Source: Companilactobacillus nuruki (GTDB lineage: Bacteria; Bacillota; Bacilli; Lactobacillales; Lactobacillaceae). From it: a DNA stretch of 64,000 nucleotides. The translations under genes and the position numbers were made by a program. The stretch spans positions 1-64,000 of the forward strand of contig NZ_NIPR01000008.1 in NCBI RefSeq assembly GCF_002872255.1. Reading direction: 5' to 3'. Positions within the stretch are counted from its first letter, which is position 1. Every line of letters begins with the position of its first letter. Under the pieces are notes generated by a model, which saw nothing but the letters and a program-made list of their open reading frames with translations, had not been told where the DNA came from and did not search any database. Below are positions 34,857 to 43,479 of the stretch, in pieces.

Positions 34857-35657
34857 ATGCCAGTATTTTTACAAAATATCTTAGTTATTTTATTAGCAGC
34901 CTATATGGCTTGGGATAACGGAACTGGTAATCAAATTACGGGTAATTGGCCAGTAATTATTGGAATGCTAGTTGGTTTAATCATGGGTGATGTAAATGTT
35001 GGACTTGTCATCGGTGGTACATTGCAATTGATGTCATTAGGTGTTGCGGCTATTGGAGGTTCTTCAATTCCCGAATATGGTGTTGCCACTATAGTTGGTG
35101 TATTTTTAGCAATTAGAACTGGTGCAAGTACTGGTACTGCAATTGCTGTTGGATTACCAGTTGGTATGTTAACACTACAATTTGACGTCATTATGAAAAT
35201 AATTAATAACTTCTTTGCACACTGGTCACAAAGATTGTTGCATGAGAAAAAATTTGAAAAAATTGATTGGGTTTTCTATTTAACAGTTTTCTGTTGGATG
35301 CTTAAATATGTAATTCCTATTACATTAGTCGTATTGTTTGGTACTCCTATTGTTAAAGCAGTTCTTCATATCATTCCAACTTGGTTTACAAATGGTTTGA
35401 CCATTGCCGGAGGAATGTTGCCAGTTGTTGGTATTGGTATGTTATTACGTTATATGCCAGTTAAGAAATATCTAACATATTTAATCTTAGGTTTCGTTGC
35501 AGCAGCTTATGTTAAAATTCCGGTTTTAGGAATTGCTTTAATCGGTGGAGCAGCAGCCTATGCAATCTATCAACATAATTCACAAAAACTAACGCAAGAA
35601 GCAGCAGTTGTAACAGATTCTAATCAAGCTGATGAAGGAGACGATTTCGATGAGTAA
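34857..35657 (+). CDS. PTS mannose-family component IIC
   Basis: 266 aa, polytopic, with the family start LAAYMAWDNGTGNQITGNWPVIIG and the conserved GGTLQLMSLGVAAIGGSSIPEYG. It forms the sugar channel with IID. The start lies 1 nt after IIB, and its end overlaps the IID start by 8 nt. Confidence 0.93.
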   Translation: MPVFLQNILVILLAAYMAWDNGTGNQITGNWPVIIGMLVGLIMGDVNVGLVIGGTLQLMSLGVAAIGGSSIPEYGVATIVGVFLAIRTGASTGTAIAVGLPVGMLTLQFDVIMKIINNFFAHWSQRLLHEKKFEKIDWVFYLTVFCWMLKYVIPITLVVLFGTPIVKAVLHIIPTWFTNGLTIAGGMLPVVGIGMLLRYMPVKKYLTYLILGFVAAAYVKIPVLGIALIGGAAAYAIYQHNSQKLTQEAAVVTDSNQADEGDDFDE

Positions 35658-36486
35658 GGATTTACAACAAGAGGCGGATACAAGTCGCAAATTAACAGTA
35701 AAAGAACGTAAAAGTATGTTTCGTCGTTGGATCTTCTCAGCTGGATTAGGTTATAACTTCGAATCACAACAGGCTCCATCAGTTGCATTTTCTATGCGTA
35801 AGGCCTTGAGAAAGATTTATCCAAATGATGATGAATATATTGAAGCAATGGATAATCATTATAAATATTTTAATGTAACTCCTCAAATGGGAAATGTCAT
35901 CTTGGGTGCAACCTTAGCAATGGAAGAAAAAGATGGTATTAAATCAAAAGATGCTGTTCAATCATTGAAAACATCTCTAATGGGTCCATTATCAGGTGTT
36001 GGTGATTCATTATTTTGGATTTTGTTCCCAACTATTATGGGGTCAATTGCCGGATATATGGCCTTGCAGGGTAATGCTATTGGAGCAATTATCTGGATGG
36101 CAATTTACATCGGGCTGTATTGGGTTAAGATGTGGCTCTTTAATTTAGGATATACATCAGGTACTAAGCTAGTAACTACACTAGGTGCAAAAATAAATGT
36201 CTTTACAGATGCTATTTCTACAATGGGATTAATGGTTGTTGGATCGTTAATTTCAACAGTTGTTAAAGTTTATACGCCACTTAAATTCCAAACGGGGAAA
36301 GTAGCATTATCTCTACAAACAGGTGTTTTCGATAAGATTATGCCAGGCCTATTACCAGTTTGTTTAGCTGGATTGGTTTATTGGTTACTTGGAAAGAAAT
36401 CTTGGACACCTACAAAAATTATTTTATTGATCATTGTTATTTGTTTAGTTGGTTCGTTCACTGGAATCTTAGGAATTGCTAAATAA
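35650..36486 (+). CDS. PTS mannose-family component IID
   Basis: 278 aa from the ATG at 35650 (AAGGAG upstream). Family landmarks are MFRRWIFSAGLGYNFESQQAPSVAFSM, ATLAMEE and the LMGPLSGVGDSLFWILFPTIMGSIA block. C-terminal helices anchor it in the membrane. Confidence 0.93.
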   Translation: MSKDLQQEADTSRKLTVKERKSMFRRWIFSAGLGYNFESQQAPSVAFSMRKALRKIYPNDDEYIEAMDNHYKYFNVTPQMGNVILGATLAMEEKDGIKSKDAVQSLKTSLMGPLSGVGDSLFWILFPTIMGSIAGYMALQGNAIGAIIWMAIYIGLYWVKMWLFNLGYTSGTKLVTTLGAKINVFTDAISTMGLMVVGSLISTVVKVYTPLKFQTGKVALSLQTGVFDKIMPGLLPVCLAGLVYWLLGKKSWTPTKIILLIIVICLVGSFTGILGIAK

Positions 36487-36513
36487 ATTTTAAATTAAGG
36501 AGAGTTGATTTTT

Positions 36514-36936
36514 ATGAAACGTCATTATGTTATTGCTTCTCACAGCACATTTTCAGCCGGAATGGCTAAAGCACTACGTTTCTTTGCAGGAGACGAGTTA
36601 GATTTGGTGGTTTTAACAGCTTATGTGGATAATAAACCGATTGATGAACAAATAAAGAAAATTTTCGATAAGATTCCTGATGAAGATGAGGTAATCGTTC
36701 TAACCGATTTGATGGGTGGATCAGTTAACCAAAAATTCTTCCCATATGTTTATCGTCAACATACACAAATTATTACGGGGATGAATCTATCTTTGGCTTT
36801 GGCAATAGTAATGGAACCTGCAAATGATTATTTAAGTGCTGAACGAGTTAGAGCAATAGTAGACGAAGCTAGAGATCAACTTACTTATGTTAATGATGTT
36901 GCAAGTCAAATGTCGGGGGATGATGACGATGAATAA
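36514..36936 (+). CDS. PTS mannose-family component IIA
   Basis: 140 aa from the ATG at 36514. The N-terminal IASHSTFSAGMAKAL holds the phosphorylated His (residue 10), and VLTDLMGGSVNQKFF is the second conserved block. In many operons IIA and IIB are fused or adjacent at the front; here IIA comes after IID. Its stop overlaps the GH13 start by 8 nt. Confidence 0.9.
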   Translation: MKRHYVIASHSTFSAGMAKALRFFAGDELDLVVLTAYVDNKPIDEQIKKIFDKIPDEDEVIVLTDLMGGSVNQKFFPYVYRQHTQIITGMNLSLALAIVMEPANDYLSAERVRAIVDEARDQLTYVNDVASQMSGDDDDE

Positions 36937-38599
36937 CTGGAAGAAAAAAGGAATAGTTTATGAAGTCTATCCTCAAAGTTTTAAGGATACCAATAATGAC
37001 GGAATTGGCGATATTAATGGTGTTATTGAGAAGTTAGATTACATCAAAAATCTAGGCGTTAATATCATTTGGTTAACACCAATTTTCAAATCACCAATGG
37101 TCGATAATGGTTATGATATTGCAGATTACGAAGCAATCAATCCCGTTTATGGAACCATGGAAGATTTTGATAAATTACTAAAATTATGTCATGAAAAAGG
37201 ACTTAAATTAGTGATGGACTTGGTTGTTAATCATAACTCTGATCAATCCAAATGGTTCCAAGAATCGAAGAAAAGCCGAGATAATAAATATAGCAATTAT
37301 TATATTTGGGAAGATCCCAAAGCAGATGGTTCAGCACCGACTAATTTAGGTTCAACATTTGGAGGATCAGCTTGGGAATATGTTCCTGAACGTGATCAAT
37401 ATTATTTACATTTATTTGCTAAAGAACAACCAGATTTAAATTGGCGTTGTGAAGCCATGCGACAAGATATTTATAAGACAATGCGTTTTTGGTTAAATAA
37501 GGGTGTCGATGGTTTTAGAATGGATTCAATTAGTTTCATTTCAAAACCAGAGAAATTTGAAGATGCACCATTAGAAGATAATAAAGAATATGGTTCTTAT
37601 TATTATGGATCATCTAATGGTCCCAAATTACATGAATATTTACATGAAATGAATCGAGAAGTTATGAGTAAATATGATGTGATTACTATTGGTGAAACTC
37701 CACATACAACGGCTGCGCAGGCTGAAAAGTATATTGCTCAGGAACGTCAGGAATTAGATATGGTGTTCCAATTTGAACATATGCATGTTGATTATGGTGA
37801 GTATGGACGATACTCAGATGTTACTTTTAAGTTAAGTGATTTGAGAGATTCAATAATTAGATGGCAAAAGGATTTATCATGGAATTCTAATTATTTAGGT
37901 AATCATGATCAACCAAGATTGGTTTCTCGATTTGGGAATGATGAAAAATATCGTAAAGAATCAGCCAAAATGTTAGCTATGATCACGGTTTTACAAAAGG
38001 GTACTCCATTTGTTTTTCAAGGTGATGAAATTGGTATGACCAATGTTGACTTTAAAAACATTGATGAATTCAAGGATTTGGAAGCCCACAATACATATGA
38101 GTTTTTGAAAAACAAAGGATTAAGTGATGAAAAAGCACTGGAAATGATCAAAAGAAAATCTCGTGATAATTCTAGGACCCCAATGCAATGGAATGATAGT
38201 AAAAACGGCGGTTTTTCTGAAGGTAATCCTTGGATTAAATTAAATGATAATTACGATTCAATTAACGTTAGGGAATCATTAGATGACAAAGATTCCATTT
38301 ATCATTTTTATCAGAAGTTACTCCAATTGAGAACTAACTCGGATGTTGCCACTGATGGTGATTTTAAAATTGTTTCTTTAAGCGATTCTGATGTTTTCGC
38401 TTATACTAGGAAATTAAATAATAAGACGATGTTAGTAGTTGGATCATTTTCTGATAAAAAGGTTAAATTTGAAGTACCAGAATCCCTTGTTTCTATGGGC
38501 AGTTCTAAAGTATTATCTAATTATAGAGATTCCATTAGAGAATTATCGAATATATTATACTTGCGCCCATACGAAGGGATTGTGTTTATGAATGACTAA
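36929..38599 (+). CDS. GH13 alpha-glucosidase (oligo-1,6-glucosidase-like)
   Basis: 556 aa from the ATG at 36929, preceded by GGGGGA. GH13 conserved blocks: MDLVVNHNSDQS, GVDGFRMDSISFI with the nucleophile Asp199, ITIGETPHT with acid/base Glu256, and YLGNHDQPR with Asp327. The residue after the nucleophile is Ser, where alpha-1,6-specific members typically have Val, so linkage preference is open. It is cytosolic (no signal peptide) and would split an incoming alpha-glucoside. Because a PTS feeds it, a phosphorylated disaccharide is a possible substrate (inference). It overlaps IIA and the LacI gene. Confidence 0.92.
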   Translation: MNNWKKKGIVYEVYPQSFKDTNNDGIGDINGVIEKLDYIKNLGVNIIWLTPIFKSPMVDNGYDIADYEAINPVYGTMEDFDKLLKLCHEKGLKLVMDLVVNHNSDQSKWFQESKKSRDNKYSNYYIWEDPKADGSAPTNLGSTFGGSAWEYVPERDQYYLHLFAKEQPDLNWRCEAMRQDIYKTMRFWLNKGVDGFRMDSISFISKPEKFEDAPLEDNKEYGSYYYGSSNGPKLHEYLHEMNREVMSKYDVITIGETPHTTAAQAEKYIAQERQELDMVFQFEHMHVDYGEYGRYSDVTFKLSDLRDSIIRWQKDLSWNSNYLGNHDQPRLVSRFGNDEKYRKESAKMLAMITVLQKGTPFVFQGDEIGMTNVDFKNIDEFKDLEAHNTYEFLKNKGLSDEKALEMIKRKSRDNSRTPMQWNDSKNGGFSEGNPWIKLNDNYDSINVRESLDDKDSIYHFYQKLLQLRTNSDVATDGDFKIVSLSDSDVFAYTRKLNNKTMLVVGSFSDKKVKFEVPESLVSMGSSKVLSNYRDSIRELSNILYLRPYEGIVFMND

Positions 38600-39593
38600 T
38601 ATGAAGGACGTGGCCAGGGAAGCAAATGTTTCTTTGGGGACAGTTTCAAATTATTTAAATGAGAAAAAAGTACGTCCTGATGTTGAAGAACGTATTAAAG
38701 AGGCTATTAAGGATTTACATTATGTAAGAAACAATGCTGCTAGAGACCTAAGGACAAATGGATCTAAGTATGTAGTATTTGTTTTGCCAACTGTCTGGAC
38801 ACCATATTTTTCGGAACTTACTTATTGGGTTCAAAAGGGATTGGATGAATTTGGTTATAAAGCAATTCTTTGTTTATCTGAGAATCAGTATGATCAGGAA
38901 AAGGGTTTCGTTGATATGGCAGAGGAACAGCGAGTGGCTGGAATAATCTCAGTGTCATACTCTAATTTGACCAGTCATGTTCACTCGAAGATTCCTTTGG
39001 TCTCCATTGAAAAGGAAGATACGGGTCTATTTCCTTTAGTATCTTCCGACAATTATTCTGGTGGTGAAATTGCGGCTGAAGAATTTGAAAAACGTGGTGT
39101 GACAAAGTACTTATTTATAGGTGCCGATCATATTTCTTCCAAGGCTATGACAGCTCGTAAGTCGGGGTTTGTTGATTATTGTAATCGTCATGGACTAAAT
39201 TATCTTCTTGATAGAGTACCGTCAAGTCATCATGAAGAAGAATTTGATGAAAAACTTTCAAGTATTGTACAAAGAATTGTTGATGACAAATCAGATTACG
39301 GTAATCTAGGAATTTTCGCATACACTGATGAGGTAGCGCTAAAATTATATGAGAAATTTTTGAAGAAAGATATTAAAATTCCTGATGATATTCAAATTAT
39401 TGGTTTTGATGGTTGGAAATTATCTAAAGATCAACATATCGATATATCGTCAATTAGACAGCCGATCAAAGATATAGCCATGATGGCGGTTAAAGAACTA
39501 GATAATCAAGTTAAGGAAGATGGTTCTGATGATGTACCGAGAATCATGCTACCCGTGTCTTTCTTCCAAGGAGAAACTACTAAATTAATTTAG
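38592..39593 (+). CDS. LacI family transcriptional regulator
   Basis: 333 aa. The helix-turn-helix and hinge fill the first about 60 residues (NMKDVAREANVSLGTVSNYLNEKK...IKDLHYVRNNAARDLRTN), followed by a periplasmic-binding-protein-like sensor domain (VVFVLPTVWTPYFSEL, VPLVSIE-like core, GFDGWKLS). Located inside the operon, overlapping GH13 by 8 nt, so it is autoregulated and probably binds the palindromes at 34262 and 34326. The inducer is likely the PTS sugar. Confidence 0.92.
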   Translation: MTNMKDVAREANVSLGTVSNYLNEKKVRPDVEERIKEAIKDLHYVRNNAARDLRTNGSKYVVFVLPTVWTPYFSELTYWVQKGLDEFGYKAILCLSENQYDQEKGFVDMAEEQRVAGIISVSYSNLTSHVHSKIPLVSIEKEDTGLFPLVSSDNYSGGEIAAEEFEKRGVTKYLFIGADHISSKAMTARKSGFVDYCNRHGLNYLLDRVPSSHHEEEFDEKLSSIVQRIVDDKSDYGNLGIFAYTDEVALKLYEKFLKKDIKIPDDIQIIGFDGWKLSKDQHIDISSIRQPIKDIAMMAVKELDNQVKEDGSDDVPRIMLPVSFFQGETTKLI

Positions 39594-39604
39594 GAGAATT
39601 AACT

Positions 39605-41632
39605 ATGTTTAATGAAAACAATCATGATGTATTAGAATGGTCATTAAACGGTAAGACATTAAGAATAATTCCATGGGGTCACGGGCTTAGAGTCTGTGAC
39701 TCTTTTGGTAATGTGGAACATAATTGGGCTCTTACCGAAATTGTTGATAAGCAAGATAACTTTTTGATTGAATACGATAATAGCAAGGCCAAAATAACCA
39801 ATGGCAAAACTACTGCGATAGTTGATAATGATGGCAAGATAATATTCTACAACCAAACCGGTAAGATATTATTAGAAGAGTTTTGGCGTTTTAGGAAAAA
39901 GGATATTAAAAGAGTAAATAGTTCAACATTCGTTGATGAAAATATGTTGAATAATTTTGTGAGTGCTTTAAAAATAGCTGGTCGAGAATTTCATCCAATA
40001 CTGGGAGGAGACTATCAAATCCATACGAGATTTGAGGCTAACGATGACGAAAAAATTTTTGGAATGGGACAGTATCAACAAAAACAGTTGAACCTCAAAG
40101 GCTGCCAATTAGAATTAGCACATCGTAACTCACAAGCTTCAGTTCCTTTTATGTTGTCCAATCAGGGATATGGTTTCTTATGGAATAATCCTTCTATAGG
40201 ACGAGTAACTTTTGCCCAAAATATAACCGATTGGTATGCTTGTGATACCAAGGTAATTGACTATTGGATTTGTGCTGATGATAATCCCAAGAATATTTTG
40301 AAAGATTATACTGAGGTTACTGGTAGAACTCCAGAAATGCCCGAGTATGGTTTGGGATTGTGGCAAAGCAAGTTACGATATCGAACTCAAGATGAAGTAT
40401 TAAAAGTTGCAAGAAAATATTATGATAATGGAATTCCTTTATCAGTTATTGTGATAGATTATTTTCATTGGCCTAATCAAGGTGATTTTAAATTTGATAA
40501 AACATATTGGCCTGATCCTGAGAAAATGGTCGATGAACTTCAAAAAATGGGTACCAAAGTTATGGTCTCAATTTGGCCTAACATTGATAAACAAAGTGAA
40601 AATTATCAAGAAATGTCTGATAAAGGCTATTTGGTAAAATCGGATCGTGGTAATGGATTAACTATGCTTTTTCAAGGGAATACGACGTTTTATGATACGT
40701 CCAATCCTCAGGCGCGTGAATTTGTTTGGAATAAAATAAAGAGTAATTATTATGATAAAGGTATACAGCTTTTTTGGCTCGATGAAGCTGAACCGGAATA
40801 TAGTCCGTATGATTATGATAATTATCGGTTAAAGCAAGGCCGCAATACGCAGATAGGAAATCTTTATCCTAAACTTTATGCTAAGGGATTTTACGAAGGT
40901 TTAAAGAGAGAAGGAAAAACTAAAATAGTTAATCTAGTACGATCAGCTTGGGCTGGTAGCCAGAAATATGGTGTTTTAGTATGGACTGGGGACATTGATT
41001 CTAGTTTTCGTTCGTTTAAATATCAGTATCAATGTGGTTTAAACATGGGAATAGCTGGTATACCTTGGTGGACCAGTGATATTGGCGGTTTTCATGGAGG
41101 GAACCCTGAAGATAATGAATTTAGAGAATTAATTGTTCGATGGTTTGAGTTTGCAACGTATTGCCCTGTTCTTAGAATGCATGGTGATCGTGAACCACAT
41201 ACTATTCCAATGAGTAAGTTTGGTGGAGGAAAAGTAGAAACAGGGGCTGATAATGAAATTTGGTCATATGGCCAACGTGATTTTGAAATTATGAAAAAAT
41301 ATACTAAAGAACGTACCATGATGAAAGATTACATTGCCGATATTATGCATGAAGCCCATAGTAAAGGATATCCAATTATGAGGCCATTGTTTTTTGATTT
41401 TCCTAATGACCAAAGGGCTTGGAATGTGGAGAATCAACATATGTTTGGTGATGATTTACTGGTAGCTCCAATATTTGAATATGGTGCTAGAGAACGTGAA
41501 GTATATTTACCTGAGATCGAAGGTCATAAGAAGTGGATAAATATTAATACGGGGGATATGTATGATGGAGGCTGTAGTTACAGAATAGATGCACCGTTAG
41601 ATGTGATACCAGTTTTTAAAATATCTCAATAG
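39605..41632 (+). CDS. GH31 family glycosidase
   Basis: 675 aa with no signal peptide. The catalytic barrel has the nucleophile Asp (about residue 393) in FWLDEAEPEYSPYDYDN and the acid/base Asp (about 460) in VWTGDIDSS, plus MGQYQQKQLNLKGC and GIPWWTSDIGGFHGGN blocks. The WLDEAEP form is the group that holds alpha-xylosidases and some alpha-glucosidases, so alpha-xylosidase or alpha-glucosidase activity is possible. It is the last gene of the PTS operon, 11 nt after LacI, and a terminator follows. Confidence 0.92.
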   Translation: MFNENNHDVLEWSLNGKTLRIIPWGHGLRVCDSFGNVEHNWALTEIVDKQDNFLIEYDNSKAKITNGKTTAIVDNDGKIIFYNQTGKILLEEFWRFRKKDIKRVNSSTFVDENMLNNFVSALKIAGREFHPILGGDYQIHTRFEANDDEKIFGMGQYQQKQLNLKGCQLELAHRNSQASVPFMLSNQGYGFLWNNPSIGRVTFAQNITDWYACDTKVIDYWICADDNPKNILKDYTEVTGRTPEMPEYGLGLWQSKLRYRTQDEVLKVARKYYDNGIPLSVIVIDYFHWPNQGDFKFDKTYWPDPEKMVDELQKMGTKVMVSIWPNIDKQSENYQEMSDKGYLVKSDRGNGLTMLFQGNTTFYDTSNPQAREFVWNKIKSNYYDKGIQLFWLDEAEPEYSPYDYDNYRLKQGRNTQIGNLYPKLYAKGFYEGLKREGKTKIVNLVRSAWAGSQKYGVLVWTGDIDSSFRSFKYQYQCGLNMGIAGIPWWTSDIGGFHGGNPEDNEFRELIVRWFEFATYCPVLRMHGDREPHTIPMSKFGGGKVETGADNEIWSYGQRDFEIMKKYTKERTMMKDYIADIMHEAHSKGYPIMRPLFFDFPNDQRAWNVENQHMFGDDLLVAPIFEYGAREREVYLPEIEGHKKWININTGDMYDGGCSYRIDAPLDVIPVFKISQ

Positions 41633-41639
41633 AAGAATA

Positions 41640-41685
41640 AATGAGCATGATGACCATTGAAAATGGTTTATCATGCTCATTTTAT
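41640..41685. terminator. Terminator between the GH31 and HAD genes
   Basis: ATGAGCATGAT and ATCATGCTCAT form a stem with an inner ACCATT/AATGGT stem, T-run to the right and A-rich to the left. It serves the convergent genes. Confidence 0.85.
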
Positions 41686-41694
41686 ATAGAAAAG

Positions 41695-42486
41695 TTAAAA
41701 TTCAAGTATTTCCTTGATCGTATTTAAAACCCCATCATGATCATTGTCATCTTTTGTGATTTTGTCAGCTATTTTCTTAACTTGTGGTTTAGCATTATTC
41801 ATTGCAATACCAATACCTGATTCTTTCAACATTTCCAAATCATTAGTATTGTCACCAAAGGATATAACATTATCTAAAGAAATATTCATTGCTTGACATA
41901 GGTGCCTAAGACCGATGCTTTTGTTGATATGAGCGCTCATAATATCAATACTTCCGAAACCACTAACAGCGCCGTGAACAAGGTCACCATGTTTATCATT
42001 GATTAATTGAGAAGCGATATCTAAATCATCATGTTGTAATTGAATGTTAAATTTAAAAATATCGTCATCAACTTTTTTTAAGTCGTCAATAATTTTTAAA
42101 TTATCCATATGATATAAAGGCTGATATTTGGCCGTTTCCGAATAAGTAGCATTTTTACCTGAGAGTGAGATAGCTTTTAAATCTAATTCACTGGTTAAAA
42201 TATCGATCATTTGATTAACGAATTCATGTGGGATAGTCTTTTCAAAAATTGTTTGGTGATTTGATACTATTTGAGCACCATTTTCAGCTACAAATGTATC
42301 GATTTCAGGTGATTCAGTAAAAATTTTGTATAAATGATCTAGATTGTTACCACTAGCCACGGCAAATTTAATACCCTTTTCATGCATCCTCTTTAAATAA
42401 TTATTTAGTCGTTTTACATCATATTGACGGTCAGAATCAAAAAGAGTTCCGTCAATATCGGTAGCAATTAATTTTATTTCAGTCAT
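41695..42486 (-). CDS. HAD superfamily (Cof-type) phosphatase
   Basis: 263-aa cytosolic phosphatase of the Cof/HAD-IIB type. Motif 1 DIDGTLFDSD (nucleophile Asp), motif 2 in VASGNN, motif 4 SFGDNTNDLEML. Members dephosphorylate sugar phosphates or FMN; here the neighbouring PTS operon makes a sugar phosphate plausible but unproven. It is divergent from the LysR gene. Confidence 0.92.
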   Translation of the reverse strand: MTEIKLIATDIDGTLFDSDRQYDVKRLNNYLKRMHEKGIKFAVASGNNLDHLYKIFTESPEIDTFVAENGAQIVSNHQTIFEKTIPHEFVNQMIDILTSELDLKAISLSGKNATYSETAKYQPLYHMDNLKIIDDLKKVDDDIFKFNIQLQHDDLDIASQLINDKHGDLVHGAVSGFGSIDIMSAHINKSIGLRHLCQAMNISLDNVISFGDNTNDLEMLKESGIGIAMNNAKPQVKKIADKITKDDNDHDGVLNTIKEILEF

Positions 42487-42588
42487 TTATTTTCCCCCAG
42501 AGTTTGATCGTAATTCTTCAAAACAGTTTTAGTATACTCGAAGTCCTTATAATTATCATTTATAATTGAATACAAAGGGGATTGAAAA

Positions 42589-43479
42589 ATGGATTTACAT
42601 AAATTAGAAGTTTTCCTGAATTTAACCCAAACACTCAATTACACTGATACTGCTGAAAATTTATTTACAACTCAAGGTAATATTTCTAAGCAAATCAAAT
42701 CTTTGGAGAAAGAATTGGATGTGATTCTTTTTAAGCGAGAACATCGTCAAATCACTTTAACTAAGCAGGGAAAAGCAATTCTGCCGTATGCTAAAAAAAT
42801 AGTCAAAGAATATAGTACTATGAAAATAAAGATTTCAGAAATTCAAGACATTGATAATTCAACAATTGAATTGCATACGATACCGACAATGCCTAATTAT
42901 CAAAGTTTTGGTTTGATAACTAGCTTTTTGCAATCATATCCTAAAATACAATTGCAATTAAAGGAAGAGGAAAGCTACAATTTGGTAACTTCATTGAAGG
43001 CAGGTAAATGTGAGATTATTTTTGCTCGAACGTTTGAATTCAATGATTCGGATTTGGAAAGAATTATTGTAGAGAATGATGATTTTGTGGCAGTGTTGCC
43101 TAAAGAACATCCAATTGCACAAAAGAAGAAAATTGATTTGATTGAGTTAAAAAATGAACGTTTTTTGATTTTAGGTAATTCGACTAATCTTTATACACCA
43201 GTATTAGAACTTTGTAAGAATGCTGGATTTGAACCTAATGTTACTTATGAGGGAACTCGTGTAGACTTAATTATGCAAATGGTTCAGAATAATATGGGTG
43301 TTTCTTTAATGACAGGTAAAACGGCACAAGGTTTTGATAGTGACAAAGTATCGTTTGTGCCATTAACATCGAATATTTCTAACAAACTTTGTTTTATAAG
43401 AGTTAAAGGACAACATTCCAAAGCCAATGAATTATTTTGGAATTATGTTAAAGTACATTTGAATAGTATTGGGGGATAA
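42589..43479 (+). CDS. LysR family transcriptional regulator
   Basis: 296 aa. N-terminal winged helix-turn-helix (LHKLEVFLNLTQTLNYTDTAENLFTTQGNISKQIKSLEKELDVILFKR), then a LysR substrate-binding domain. It lies about 2.7 kb before the lpd genes on the same strand. LysR proteins control tannin and gallate genes in Lactiplantibacillus plantarum (known), so lpd is one possible target, though a helicase gene lies between. Confidence 0.9.
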   Translation: MDLHKLEVFLNLTQTLNYTDTAENLFTTQGNISKQIKSLEKELDVILFKREHRQITLTKQGKAILPYAKKIVKEYSTMKIKISEIQDIDNSTIELHTIPTMPNYQSFGLITSFLQSYPKIQLQLKEEESYNLVTSLKAGKCEIIFARTFEFNDSDLERIIVENDDFVAVLPKEHPIAQKKKIDLIELKNERFLILGNSTNLYTPVLELCKNAGFEPNVTYEGTRVDLIMQMVQNNMGVSLMTGKTAQGFDSDKVSFVPLTSNISNKLCFIRVKGQHSKANELFWNYVKVHLNSIGG

